IMG/VR virus record: IMGVR_UViG_3300017971_000218 | Coordinates: 1-64,000 of that record | DNA: 64,000 nt | From: a virus | Direction: 5' to 3' (one strand) | Shown: positions 51,201 through 58,984 of the stretch, one piece after another | Position numbering within the stretch: position 1 is the first letter of the stretch | Layout of the letters: every line of letters begins with the position of its first letter | Made by a program: the position numbers and the translations under genes | The notes under the pieces: generated by a model | The model's database searches: none | The model's input: the letters and a program-made list of their open reading frames with translations, nothing else | Told to the model about the DNA's origin: nothing

Positions 51201-51546
51201 AGATGGAGACCAGCCGCATCATATTGTGCCAGCCCGTCTCGTTCTGCGCCAGCACAGTGATATGGAATGACTTGCCGCGCCCGAACCCCTGGTCTTTCTG
51301 AGTCTTGGCGTCCGGGATGAGATAGAACTCGCATCCCAGGATAGGCTTCACGCCCTCTTTCTTGCACGCCTTCCAGAAGGCGATATGGGCTGCAACGTTA
51401 CCGTGGTCCGTGACCGCGATAGCTCCCGCACCTGTCTTCTTTGCGAACTTCGCCAGATCGTCAGGAGTATTTAGTCCATCAATCGAGTGCATGGTGCTGG
51501 CGCTCGTATGACAGTGAAGGTGTACGATTGGTTTAGATGTGTTCAT
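48217..51546 (-). CDS. dnaE: DNA polymerase III alpha subunit (DnaE type)
   Basis: A 1109-residue C-family polymerase from ATG 51546. The PHP domain opens VHLHCHTSASTMHSIDG and AIAVTDHGNV with the metal-ligand histidines. The palm has FGSGRGSAGGSLTLYLLGV and FPDVDIDVAKEYREDVI, where the PDVDID acidic motif is the catalytic site. YVYQEQALQMCAMVG and GAGYGFNKSHSVAYSLLSY are typical of DnaE fingers. The late OB-fold (RVVHTKKDRKPMAFLSV) is present. No proofreading Exo domain is inserted. This is the phage's own replicative polymerase, and the DEDDh exonuclease at 12495-13130 is a possible proofreader. Confidence 0.95.
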   Translation of the reverse strand: MNTSKPIVHLHCHTSASTMHSIDGLNTPDDLAKFAKKTGAGAIAVTDHGNVAAHIAFWKACKKEGVKPILGCEFYLIPDAKTQKDQGFGRGKSFHITVLAQNETGWHNMMRLVSISNSPEFFHYEPRIDWGSLVANKEGLIILSGCPKGLVSKPFREGDESLATQRAGLMVKEFGDNLYFEVQDIGCRDLDCDQAKINAFMRKMAKLYGRPTVYTMDAHFSKKEDHEAHLHLIGIMTARHINEVKESYSDYAGELYLKTSEECLQFDCTPQEIDETQRIAERIEEFEVGVGGRHLPTISNDSNDTPIEQLRQLALEGWKKFDISSRPNKDEYAARMKKELADIEQAGMAEYFLLVHDVVSWGKARGIPFGSGRGSAGGSLTLYLLGVTGKDLDPIEWGLVWERFYNVGRSHSFPDVDIDVAKEYREDVIQYIAERFGDDRVSQLITFGRMTARSVLKDVMRTQGVPFDEANRVTGLIPPKNDDHATDISLKEAFDINPQLAAAEKLYPKVFEIARKLEGKYRGYGVHAAAVIINDVSFDTGNLPLVRDKSGKKLICGWSMEEVDELGYLKLDILGLNELDIIHHALGLVKERHGVDIDFEGFPQGNKRAFQMLADGRTEGIFQMRSNLGRTWCKSIAPTNVEEISAIAALIRPACLDAGMTRRYARIKHGEEEEAYIHDDLKPVLGPTHSVYVYQEQALQMCAMVGMTLSEADIVRKAIGKKKPELLAKQEARFIELAKQNGYEDIAEQLWNYIKEGAGYGFNKSHSVAYSLLSYKNAFLKANYPAEFYCANMIKCANLGDKQKSLERIKELINDAKIAGIRVTPPSVTVCNMDFEITSESSIAFGLSHIHGVGIGGLRTVQKCSAATDFYHFVRLANEHRVNRRVMEGLIRSGACDVFGMPRKQMELEYETIQDLPKREREHAFANIATDGLVPLIEAMGDEDTVDDRKSKKEFVPNKNRRAKLRVLYEKLYQESVFSDDKEWNLQNEHKYLGCPLSGNFEDIFTSLPNTGHNCLDTLSMENDERFQLCVQIDDVRVVHTKKDRKPMAFLSVSDRSYGLKDVVVFPKTYSKYGELLVPNSIVRLWCFYNDGVKAWKIQQISKVKSESF

Positions 51547-51559
51547 TTCTATCTTCCAG

Positions 51560-51997
51560 CTATTTGTCGTCTGACTTCTTTGCAATCTCATCCACGTTGA
51601 CGCGATCCTTCGCTACGTCGGGTAGCTTGTCGAGATCTTGCTTGGAGACGTGATCGCCGCGCCTCTTGGTCGGCTTGAAGTCCTTAGTCCGACCCTTCTT
51701 CATGTCTTCCTTGTTCAACTTGTCATCGCGCTCTTTGATCGCCTTCTCTCGCATGGCGCGGACACGCTGGGCGTTGACCTTGTGGTAATCAGGATCTTCA
51801 GGGTCCATCCAACCCATCTGCTTCCAGAGGTCTTCCATACGCTTCCCGGTCTTGATGTTCGGAGCAGAATCACCCGTCCACGTACGACGGAACTCTCCCT
51901 GACACTGAGGACACTCTATCACGGGTTGATAGTCATCCATCTTCATGAAGACCTCGGCTGCGTATCCACATTCACACGCAAAGTTGTAAGTAGGCAT
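51560..51997 (-). CDS. FmdB-like zinc-ribbon protein
   Basis: A 145-residue protein from ATG 51997 with AGGGGGAG upstream. MPTYNFACECGYAAEVFM and IECPQCQGEFRRTW are the zinc ribbon of FmdB-like regulatory proteins, common in phages between replication genes. A charged helical C-terminal half follows (KERDDKLNKEDMKKG, TKRRGDHVSKQDLDK). Function unknown; position next to the polymerase may imply DNA binding. Confidence 0.65.
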   Translation of the reverse strand: MPTYNFACECGYAAEVFMKMDDYQPVIECPQCQGEFRRTWTGDSAPNIKTGKRMEDLWKQMGWMDPEDPDYHKVNAQRVRAMREKAIKERDDKLNKEDMKKGRTKDFKPTKRRGDHVSKQDLDKLPDVAKDRVNVDEIAKKSDDK

Positions 51998-52005
51998 TAC
52001 TCCCC

Positions 52006-52215
52006 CTATCCTGAATGCACTACGTGGTAGGTACCACAGATAGTACATTTGGCGCTTGTTTCCCACGGCGCAGTAATGAGCACATGGAAAGATATAGATC
52101 CACACTCACACTTGAGACCGACGTGTTCCACATAGTCGCCGGTCACCCTACCGTTGTCGGTTTCTACGCCACCATCATGATACTTTTCTTCTAATTCATA
52201 GCGAATCTTTGCCAT
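52006..52215 (-). CDS. Small zinc-ribbon protein
   Basis: A 69-residue protein from ATG 52215. LKCECGSISFHVLI and AKCTICGTYHVV form a four-cysteine ribbon. GGGGG precedes the start closely. It is similar in type, not in detail, to the adjacent FmdB-like gene. No specific function can be given. Confidence 0.5.
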   Translation of the reverse strand: MAKIRYELEEKYHDGGVETDNGRVTGDYVEHVGLKCECGSISFHVLITAPWETSAKCTICGTYHVVHSG

Positions 52216-52223
52216 ATCTCCCC

Positions 52224-52640
52224 CTAAATCCAAATGATGACAACCGGCTTACATGCCTGTCGTGCATAGTTTACAGTACTCTCGGTACCTTTTGACTTTC
52301 CGTCCCAAAACGCAACGATGAAATCAGAGGCAGCCACAATCTCCCGGTTACGAGCATGCGCCGCAGCAGCAAACCCCCGGTCTTCAATGATGCGTTGCTC
52401 CGGCTCGTATATCCACGGCTCGTCATGATAAAACTTAGCAGCAAATTGTTCAGCCAGGGTATCCGTACCCGCAGCTCCGCCACTCACTACCACTACGTCA
52501 CGGACCTTGTCATCAGGCTCTAGCGGAACAAAGCGTAGAATCTGCTCAAAGAAATAACGCTTATCCGTGAAGTCTCTACCACCCACGATACCAATATAAG
52601 TCTTACCCGATTGCCTTTCGGAACTTCTCCCATTGATCAT
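52224..52640 (-). CDS. SLOG/DUF2493-like nucleotide-binding protein
   Basis: A 138-residue protein from ATG 52640, decided by AAGGAGG eight bases upstream. YIGIVGGRDFTDKRYFFEQI, VVVSGGAAGTDTLAEQFAA, ARNREIVAASDFIVAFWDG and SKGTESTVNYARQ follow the YspA/DUF2493 pattern within the SLOG (DprA/LOG-like) superfamily, which binds nucleotides or nucleotide-derived ligands. Its role in phages is unknown. It overlaps the Cas4-like gene by 38 bases. Confidence 0.7.
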   Translation of the reverse strand: MINGRSSERQSGKTYIGIVGGRDFTDKRYFFEQILRFVPLEPDDKVRDVVVVSGGAAGTDTLAEQFAAKFYHDEPWIYEPEQRIIEDRGFAAAAHARNREIVAASDFIVAFWDGKSKGTESTVNYARQACKPVVIIWI

Positions 52641-53523
52641 CGCAAATATCCTCCTTGCATAAGAATTTACAGATCTTCGGCAGATCTGCCTGACCGTCTC
52701 GGATTCGTTCTGCCGCGACCTCAAACTCCTCATGGAATCGTGCAATCTCATCCCACGTCTTGCTGAGGTTGTAACGAATCTTGGCGATCTCCGCTGGCGT
52801 ATACCACACGGTAATCGGACGGTTCATAAAGAAATGGAACGTCAGAATGGTCGGCGTATCTGGATATAGGTGGTCGAGTGCCACGGCATACATCTGCGCC
52901 TGGATATCTTCCTTGATCGCCTGCTCGTTCTGTGACGGCTCCCACTTACGACCGGTCTTGTAGTCGATCATGTGGATGACGCCATCGTCCTTGTAAGCGA
53001 AATCGATATACCCGCGCATGTGCTTGCCCGGCTCGAACTCAATCCGGAAGTCTAGCTCCACGCCGACGATCTCTTTGTCGTAGACGTCGCCATGACTGGC
53101 AAGGAACTTCTCCATGAGGCGCACAGACGCGCCGTATAGGAGACGACCACAGCCGGACAGCTTCTCTACTTCCACCCCCTCGATCGCACAGATCCCGTCC
53201 ATGTAGTGCTCGCACCCAGCGGTGAGACACTTGTGCAGCGGGCGTGGCTTCGTATAGTCGCCCGGCTTTGCCTGTTGAAGCAACCTCTTGTTATACCTCT
53301 TGTCTACCAGGAGATACTCGGCAAGTAGGTTCTTCTTCCAGTCGCGGTCGCCGTTGGCGTATGCCTCAAGAACGTTGTGGATAGCCGTGCCATGACAAGC
53401 GCCCCAATTCGTGCCAAGATCCACCCGGGGGTCTAGCACGTAGTTCATGAAGTACTTGAATAGGCACATCTTGAACGTCTTGATGCGACTGGCAGACAGG
53501 CTCGTTAGTCCCTTAGTCTCCAC
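52603..53523 (-). CDS. Cas4/RecB-like PD-(D/E)XK nuclease with likely Fe-S cluster
   Basis: A 306-residue protein. SASRIKTFKMCLFKYFMNY begins it, GTAIHNVLEAY holds His50, RGYIDFAYKDD gives Asp174, MIDYKTGRK gives Asp187 and Lys189, and QAQMYAVAL the Gln/Tyr motif. Cys20 and three C-terminal cysteines (CKFLC and EDIC) form the one-plus-three arrangement of Cas4/AddB iron-sulfur nucleases. In a phage such an enzyme usually serves in recombination or end processing. No CRISPR locus is present, so a CRISPR role is not suggested. Confidence 0.85.
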   Translation of the reverse strand: METKGLTSLSASRIKTFKMCLFKYFMNYVLDPRVDLGTNWGACHGTAIHNVLEAYANGDRDWKKNLLAEYLLVDKRYNKRLLQQAKPGDYTKPRPLHKCLTAGCEHYMDGICAIEGVEVEKLSGCGRLLYGASVRLMEKFLASHGDVYDKEIVGVELDFRIEFEPGKHMRGYIDFAYKDDGVIHMIDYKTGRKWEPSQNEQAIKEDIQAQMYAVALDHLYPDTPTILTFHFFMNRPITVWYTPAEIAKIRYNLSKTWDEIARFHEEFEVAAERIRDGQADLPKICKFLCKEDICDDQWEKFRKAIG

Positions 53524-54127
53524 GTGTCAGCCTTTCCGCGATCACGGCGGCAATCTTCTTTGCCTCATTGGCGAGATCTTCTTCTGTGCCGGAATTATCT
53601 ACGATGAAGTCGTCATCCTCGAAATCGTCAAGTGCTCGCTCAGAGATGTGTCCATCTCCATCGAACCCCGGTCGCTCAACCTTGATAATAAAAGAGTGGT
53701 GCTGGAGCAATTGGTCTGCTTCGTTCGGAAAGCGTAGGTCAGTGATAAAGCAGAGTGCATTATCGTGCTCACGCTCAACCTCGGTAAACGGCGCTCTCGC
53801 CCAGCAGTCGTTATCCATCTCGCGGCAGACTTCGCTACCAAAGTATTGTAGTAGCTCTCTACCGGTAAGAGGCTTTTCCTCGTCAAACATATGTCTACCC
53901 GGCAGCGGATACACGTGCGTCACAAACGGCTTAAACTCGTCAGAGAACACAAACTCTGGATCAAACCCGAAGATCTGCGCGACCGCCAAGCGTAGATTCT
54001 TAGCAAATGACGTGCGCACAATAGACCTACTAATGAGGTGGATTACCAACTCGGACACTAGATAGTTCGTGAACGTATCTTTGCCCGAGCGTTTCGCGCC
54101 ACGAACGCCGATGTATGCGTTACCCAT
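53513..54127 (-). CDS. Deoxynucleoside monophosphate kinase
   Basis: A 204-residue P-loop kinase from ATG 54127 (54136 is also possible). GVRGAKRSGKDTFTNYL is Walker A in the T4 gp1-type form, SFAKNLRLAVAQIFGF a base-binding helix, TGRELLQYFGSEVCREM, and FITDLRFPNEADQL the LRFPNE block common to phage dNMP kinases. It phosphorylates dNMPs to dNDPs, continuing the dNTP supply line formed by thyA, dut and nrdJ. Confidence 0.85.
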   Translation of the reverse strand: MGNAYIGVRGAKRSGKDTFTNYLVSELVIHLISRSIVRTSFAKNLRLAVAQIFGFDPEFVFSDEFKPFVTHVYPLPGRHMFDEEKPLTGRELLQYFGSEVCREMDNDCWARAPFTEVEREHDNALCFITDLRFPNEADQLLQHHSFIIKVERPGFDGDGHISERALDDFEDDDFIVDNSGTEEDLANEAKKIAAVIAERLTRGD

Positions 54128-54659
54128 CAATCTCATACCTTTCGTCCAGTGGACGCCAACCCTTCGGCTTCCACTCCCCGCGCTGGAGGCGCTTGAGGTT
54201 CTCAACGACCTCCTCGATATTCTCGTGCATCATCTCGTGTCCGATGCGACCGACAATCCATGCCGGGCACTTGTCCTGCCACTCGTTCATAGCCAGAAAG
54301 ACGGGCTTACGCTGCAAGCACGCCATAAATACCTCGTCCCAGGTGCCGCAAGTCTGCACGCCATGAAATAGGTGTCCAACAAGAATATCGCACAGATCAA
54401 CGTAGCGAAGGTCGTGCTGGACGATCTTTTTAGCCAACGCCTGGAACCCATCCCAATCGCGTTCGCCGCGAAGGCGGTCAAGTTCCTGGTATTCGCCCTC
54501 CGGCTGACGCTCTACCGGATCAACGATGTTCTTCTTCTGGAATCCCAGGTCCAACAGCATCGGCTTCAGGCGATTCCGCCAATGAGCCTGCTTGTCCCTC
54601 ATCGACTCCATCGGTCCCGGTAGATACACTCTCGTGTCTGCGAAGTTGTACAAAGTCAT
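54120..54659 (-). CDS. Nucleoside 2-deoxyribosyltransferase-like protein
   Basis: A 179-residue Rossmann-type protein: VYLPGPMESMRDKQAHWR at the start, NIVDPVERQPEGEYQE, RYVDLCDILVGHLF and CGTWDEVFMACLQRKPVFL match the nucleoside 2-deoxyribosyltransferase fold (with a Glu in the GT-xx-E position). It might exchange bases on deoxyribosides or cleave nucleotides, which is inference. Its first 47 codons overlap the primase tail in another frame. GAGGAG precedes the ATG. Confidence 0.7.
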   Translation of the reverse strand: MTLYNFADTRVYLPGPMESMRDKQAHWRNRLKPMLLDLGFQKKNIVDPVERQPEGEYQELDRLRGERDWDGFQALAKKIVQHDLRYVDLCDILVGHLFHGVQTCGTWDEVFMACLQRKPVFLAMNEWQDKCPAWIVGRIGHEMMHENIEEVVENLKRLQRGEWKPKGWRPLDERYEIDG

Positions 54660-55686
54660 GTAATATCTCCTCGATCTCGTTTGGTTTCAAGTCTCCTGGG
54701 TCTTTGCCTGCTGGTAATCTGATCGTTCTCACTGATAGTAGGTCGTTTTGTTTGAATCTGTCTTGCATCCCCTTGATGGTTTTCTCTCCAGCCGCGTCCG
54801 CGTCGAATAGGGGGATGATTATCCGCGCTCCCATCTTACGAATCATCATCTCCTGCTGACGACTCAACTGTGTGCCAAGCACCGCGCATACATTATGGAT
54901 GCCCGCGTCCTGAAGACGTAGCACGTCGATCGGTCCCTCGACCAAGATGATCGTTCCGCCCGGCGTGAAGTTCTTCGCCTGATGACAATTATATAGGATC
55001 GACTTCTTCGCAAGGCTGTAGTGACGGTGTAACCCACCGCTATGTAACCACTTAGAGACGCCACGCTTCTTCCGCTCGTCGGCGTCGTCCAGCGTTGTGC
55101 GCCCCGTGAACCCTACGATCTCGCCGTCAAGATCACGAATGGGGAAAATAATCCTCCCTCTCATAAAGGAAGAAGAATCCCGCCCGCCGTAGTAGCCCAC
55201 GCTATTGAACCGTAGCACAGACGGACTGAACCCGCGCTCCTGCATGTATTGGTGGTCTAAGTCTAACTCCTGTAGGCACGCTGGGTCGATAGTCTCTAGT
55301 CTCTCTGGTCTTGCTTTGTTTAAGAGATCCTTCAAAGACTTCTGGCGACTAACCTCCTTGAGATTCTTTAGCTCCTCGTCACCCGCCAATGCGCGAGCGA
55401 TGATGTTGCACGCCTCCTGCATCCCACAGCCGGTGAACGCCCGAATGAACCCGATGGCGTCTCGACCGAACTCTTCATGACAACCGTGGCTCCAGCACGC
55501 CCACGTGTGTTTATCACGCGACCATGAGAACGCCTTGTCATTCGTCCGATCCCCCGGGTGGCTCGGCATCGGGCACGGTCCCGCCATCCCCTGATGCGTC
55601 TCCTCCAGGTCCGGTATCTCCAGCGCCCGGAGGATCTTGGGTAGGTGCTTGCTGCCCAGGTCCGTTAGTTGTTCCCTGCTGACCAT
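54520..55686 (-). CDS. DnaG-type primase (CHC2 zinc finger plus Toprim)
   Basis: A 388-residue primase from ATG 55686. The zinc-binding part has CPMPSHPGD and CWSHGC (about 38-70), and the core RGRIIFPIRDLDGEIVGFTG is followed by the Toprim domain with IILVEGPIDVLRL (Glu), and IIPLFDADAAGEKTI (DxD). It primes the phage fork together with the DnaB-type helicase whose 3' end it overlaps by 149 bases. The last 45 residues are low-complexity (STGTDGVDEGQAGSLAESP) and lie over the deoxyribosyltransferase gene. Confidence 0.9.
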   Translation of the reverse strand: MVSREQLTDLGSKHLPKILRALEIPDLEETHQGMAGPCPMPSHPGDRTNDKAFSWSRDKHTWACWSHGCHEEFGRDAIGFIRAFTGCGMQEACNIIARALAGDEELKNLKEVSRQKSLKDLLNKARPERLETIDPACLQELDLDHQYMQERGFSPSVLRFNSVGYYGGRDSSSFMRGRIIFPIRDLDGEIVGFTGRTTLDDADERKKRGVSKWLHSGGLHRHYSLAKKSILYNCHQAKNFTPGGTIILVEGPIDVLRLQDAGIHNVCAVLGTQLSRQQEMMIRKMGARIIIPLFDADAAGEKTIKGMQDRFKQNDLLSVRTIRLPAGKDPGDLKPNEIEEILHDFVQLRRHESVSTGTDGVDEGQAGSLAESPEADAVGPGIPEEEHR

Positions 55687-57109
55687 TCTGGATTCTGCCT
55701 CCAACACCTAATTCTTGGATTCTGCCACGCTCTGCGTTGAACTCATAGTTGACGTATGTGCCCTCGCGCAGACCGCCGCGTCTTGATTTACTTAGAATGA
55801 ATTTGTAGTTGCCCTGTGGGTCTTCACGAAAATCCTCGATGTTCTTTCTCACCATGATCGTCACCGAGGTCGCCGTGTTCTTCAGGCGCTTCGCGCCCTC
55901 AACCTCTCCACCGGCATTCGTCTGACCCAGGGCAAGGACCGGGATATTCATATCGTGTGCGAAGTCGTGTAGCTTGCTCATCTCCACGCCGAGATACTGA
56001 AACTCCTGAAGGTTGACCGCAGCCAACTCCCCCGGGTCCTGTAGTTTGATCTGGTCCACTACAAGGAAGCATTGCGGCTCACGAGAGTTCGGGTCACGAT
56101 CCTTCACAGACGTCATAATCAGACGACGAACATGCTTGAGCGACTGAGACAGTGGTGTTCCGCGAATGTCCAGGTAGATGAAGTTCTTACCATAGACCTT
56201 ATAGAACAACTTCCAGTTTGCCTCGTTCTCGTAGATCGCCTTGCACCGCATGACGTCATCGATCAGCGGTCCATCCATCCCCATGTTGGCGAGGGCGGCA
56301 CGACTCTTACTCCACCACCCATAGTCGATGTAGTCGTATGGGATGTCGTGGACAATACAGAACCCACGCACGGTAGCGATCTCGGCGTCCATTTCTGTAT
56401 CAAGATAGATCACCGGCATCTTTCGCGCAGCCTTCATCGCGGCACGTAAACCAATCTGGCTCTTCCCTGTGCCGGTGTAGCCTACGAAGAAGTGGACGCT
56501 GCGATTGCGCAACTGCCCGACCGCCTTCTGCCAGATCGGGAAGCCGACATCCACGCCAGTCAGGGGATTAACCGCCAACTCTTCAATGACTTCTTTCGTC
56601 TTCATGAAGATGCGTTCACCCATCTGCCGCGTATTCGTTGTCGCCTCACCCAGCCGAACTACAGTGCCCTCGACCTTCTCGATTACTTCTTCTACGTCGT
56701 CCTTGGTTGTATTCACATAGGAATACAGGCGACGGAACTCGTCAATCGCCGTACGCTTGTATGATTCACCCTTAACGATACGTAGCCACTTGAGGATATC
56801 CTCGTGCTTCGCGTCGTAGTAGATAATCTGGTCAACAGACAAGCCACCATCTGTGACCTCGATGAACTTCTGCTCGTCAATACCTAACTCGTCTACGGCT
56901 GCAAACACGTGCTCGCGGTCGATCGAGTCGATATCCTTTTCATATAGGTGATGAAAGATCCTGAACATCATACTGTGAAGGGGATCGGTAAAATCCTCCT
57001 CGCCCAGCAGGTTCTCGATCAAAGAGTACTCGGCTGGCTGATTATACAAGATCGCCAGGAGCATCATCTCCGCCACAGGATTCGTGTGACGGTTATCACT
57101 CTTCGTCAT
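55538..57109 (-). CDS. dnaB: DnaB-type replicative helicase
   Basis: A 523-residue protein from ATG 57109. The N-terminal helical domain (AEMMLLAILYNQPAEYSLI) is followed by the RecA-like motor: FFVGYTGTGKSQIGLRAAM is Walker A, PVIYLDTEMDAEI motif H1a, FLVVDQIKLQD Walker B, VLALGQTNAGGE sensor, and FILSKSRRGG near the arginine finger. The last 60 residues are Gly/Pro/Gln-rich and low complexity. That tail is encoded where the primase starts on the same strand in another frame. It unwinds the fork and recruits primase. Confidence 0.9.
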   Translation of the reverse strand: MTKSDNRHTNPVAEMMLLAILYNQPAEYSLIENLLGEEDFTDPLHSMMFRIFHHLYEKDIDSIDREHVFAAVDELGIDEQKFIEVTDGGLSVDQIIYYDAKHEDILKWLRIVKGESYKRTAIDEFRRLYSYVNTTKDDVEEVIEKVEGTVVRLGEATTNTRQMGERIFMKTKEVIEELAVNPLTGVDVGFPIWQKAVGQLRNRSVHFFVGYTGTGKSQIGLRAAMKAARKMPVIYLDTEMDAEIATVRGFCIVHDIPYDYIDYGWWSKSRAALANMGMDGPLIDDVMRCKAIYENEANWKLFYKVYGKNFIYLDIRGTPLSQSLKHVRRLIMTSVKDRDPNSREPQCFLVVDQIKLQDPGELAAVNLQEFQYLGVEMSKLHDFAHDMNIPVLALGQTNAGGEVEGAKRLKNTATSVTIMVRKNIEDFREDPQGNYKFILSKSRRGGLREGTYVNYEFNAERGRIQELGVGGRIQNGQQGTTNGPGQQAPTQDPPGAGDTGPGGDASGDGGTVPDAEPPGGSDE

Positions 57110-57515
57110 TGAGTAGCCCCACAATATCTACCGAGTCTACGTCGGTATCTTTTACACACATCAACTTGATGTTGTTGATCTCACACCAGCGCCGCTTTCT
57201 GGAGTCATTCATCTTCTGCTTGCGAAACCCAGCCTGCGTGCCGTGATAGTGTTTAACGAACTTGGAATGCTGCGCACCCTGAACCTCAAAAGCAAAACCC
57301 TCATCAGGTAGCCAGAAATCCAGTGCTAACGCACCCGTGTTCGGCAGTCCAAACTCCTCCAGGATCTTGCTGTGAGGAAAGATTTCCTTGAGCCGCTGAC
57401 CAAACCGAAACTGCGCGTTAGATTTACATTCCTCTTTACTCTTGAGTCTGTACTTGGACGGCAGGAGATCCATCTTCGTCTCCGTCCCGTCCAGGTTCTT
57501 GAACGTAGTTCCCAT
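57096..57515 (-). CDS. Vsr/DUF559-like PD-(D/E)XK nuclease
   Basis: A 139-residue protein with LALDFWLPDEGFAFEVQGAQH (shown in parts: Asp66 in LALDFWLP, Glu77-Val-Gln79 in FEVQGAQH), followed by QKMNDSRKRRWCEINNIKLM. The D-x10-E-x-Q core plus the D-x-x-K-R-x-W-C-x-x-NNI ending resembles very-short-patch and related endonucleases. It probably processes recombination intermediates or ends, being directly after recA, with which it overlaps by 80 bases. AAGGG precedes the ATG. Confidence 0.7.
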   Translation of the reverse strand: MGTTFKNLDGTETKMDLLPSKYRLKSKEECKSNAQFRFGQRLKEIFPHSKILEEFGLPNTGALALDFWLPDEGFAFEVQGAQHSKFVKHYHGTQAGFRKQKMNDSRKRRWCEINNIKLMCVKDTDVDSVDIVGLLNDEE

Positions 57516-58584
57516 ATAGTGTGCCCTTCAATTCTTCGTATAGCACAGAAACGGCTTCCGGATTGTCGTCCAGCCATGTTACTACTTGGCTCTGAAACAC
57601 GCTGGTCTCACCATCACACTTGAACGGAGGGTCAAACTTAGCCATAGCCTCCGGCATGACGATACGCCCACGGTCCCTTGCCTCGATGATGCCAAACTGG
57701 ATGCAAGTTGTCAGCGCGTCGAGCGAGGACCAGACCCCGTAACCAAAGCGGATAGGGAAGCGACCCTTCACGTAGGGCGCGGCGCACTTGTTCTTCTTGA
57801 CGAAGAAGTCCACCCACTGCCCCACCACGCGACCGTCATCCTCGGTGATGTAGTTCTTCTTGTAGATCTCACCCAACTGGATGCGCTGGACGGCATAGAA
57901 CCCCATCGCCATACCGCCCGGCAGCGCCGTGTTGTCCCCGAACATCACACCCGGGTTCTTGCGGATCTGGTTGATGAAGACGATCGTGGACCGGTTCTTA
58001 CGTAGGATATCCTTGAGATCACGGCACGCCGCACTCATTAGCTTCGCCAGCTTCGCCATGTGCTGCTTGCTGAGCGGACCGCCAGCCACCGCCTCCGGGA
58101 CGAGGCTGTCGATCGAGTCCACAACGCAGACTGAGTTGGGGATCTTGGCAAATGCCTTGACGGCATCCAGACAGTCTTCGCCGGTATCCGCCTCAATCAT
58201 ATGGAAGGTCTTGTTGCCGAACTCATCTTCGGCTTCCAGGTCGATCGTCGGGATCGATTCAACCAGCGAGCGGTTGATGCTCCCCTCCATATTGGCGTAG
58301 GCGACGTGCTTGCCTGCACGCTGGGCGATTCCCGCCACGGATAGGGCGAGGGTGGTCTTGCCGGATGAGGCTTCACCATATACTTCGTGCATTCCGCCGT
58401 CGGCAAACGGGATGTGTAGCTGGATGTCCAGCCCGGCTGACCCTGTAAAGTTCGGGTCGGGATCAATCACCGTATTCATCGGGCGGATCTTGGCGGAGTC
58501 GATCTTCTTGGCTTCTGCCACAAAGATCTTGTATACGTCAAGCTGTGCCTGGGCTGCGGTGTCCTTATTCTTCCTCTTCGCCAT
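57436..58584 (-). CDS. recA: RecA-like recombinase
   Basis: A 382-residue RecA/UvsX-type protein. Walker A is GEASSGKT (70-77), followed by VAYANMEGSINRSL, VCVVDSIDSLVP as Walker B, and FINQIRKNPGVMFGDNTALPGG as the L2-region block typical of RecA. The catalytic Glu of RecA (EG) is in NMEG. The C-terminus is acidic and polar (GRDGDEDGSPAVQ). It mediates strand exchange in phage recombination and replication. AAGGAAG precedes the ATG. Confidence 0.93.
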   Translation of the reverse strand: MAKRKNKDTAAQAQLDVYKIFVAEAKKIDSAKIRPMNTVIDPDPNFTGSAGLDIQLHIPFADGGMHEVYGEASSGKTTLALSVAGIAQRAGKHVAYANMEGSINRSLVESIPTIDLEAEDEFGNKTFHMIEADTGEDCLDAVKAFAKIPNSVCVVDSIDSLVPEAVAGGPLSKQHMAKLAKLMSAACRDLKDILRKNRSTIVFINQIRKNPGVMFGDNTALPGGMAMGFYAVQRIQLGEIYKKNYITEDDGRVVGQWVDFFVKKNKCAAPYVKGRFPIRFGYGVWSSLDALTTCIQFGIIEARDRGRIVMPEAMAKFDPPFKCDGETSVFQSQVVTWLDDNPEAVSVLYEELKGTLYGNYVQEPGRDGDEDGSPAVQVQTQE

Positions 58585-58984
58585 GATCTTTCTTCCTTAA
58601 GAGCTTATTGATGTTGACTTTTTCTCGTGGTTTAACCTCGGCATCAGTATGCAACTCCTGTAGCTCCAGCAGCTTACGTTCGAGATCCAGATCCTCGAAG
58701 TAGGAGTTGTCGATGTGCCAATAGATTAACCCGATCTTGTTCCAAGCTAAAGTTAGACCTTGCCTGAGAACGAGATCGAGTATCTCGGTGGCTGACGCAT
58801 CTCTTGTTTTCACCAGTCTGCGAACCAGCGACAGCGACGTGCCCCATTCTTTGGCAAAACCACTGGCTTTGCGCCACGGGAAGCGAGGCAGAGACCCATG
58901 CTTTTGCAGCATGTAGACCTCAACCACCGCCTGTTCTGTGCTGTGCTGGACCGAGGGCGTACTTATGCTTTGGTACTTCTTCAT
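58565..58984 (-). CDS. Unknown helical protein, first gene of the replication operon
   Basis: A 139-residue protein. WRKASGFAKEWGTSLSLVRRLVKTRDASAT has the feel of a helix-turn-helix, and the C-terminal half is a charged coil (DLDLERKLLELQELHTDAE). The ATG at 58984 directly abuts the TATAGG of a promoter candidate, so it would be almost leaderless; ATG 58912, with GAGG six bases upstream, is a realistic alternative start. A regulator or accessory DNA-binding role is possible from position. Confidence 0.5.
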   Translation of the reverse strand: MKKYQSISTPSVQHSTEQAVVEVYMLQKHGSLPRFPWRKASGFAKEWGTSLSLVRRLVKTRDASATEILDLVLRQGLTLAWNKIGLIYWHIDNSYFEDLDLERKLLELQELHTDAEVKPREKVNINKLLRKKDHGEEEE

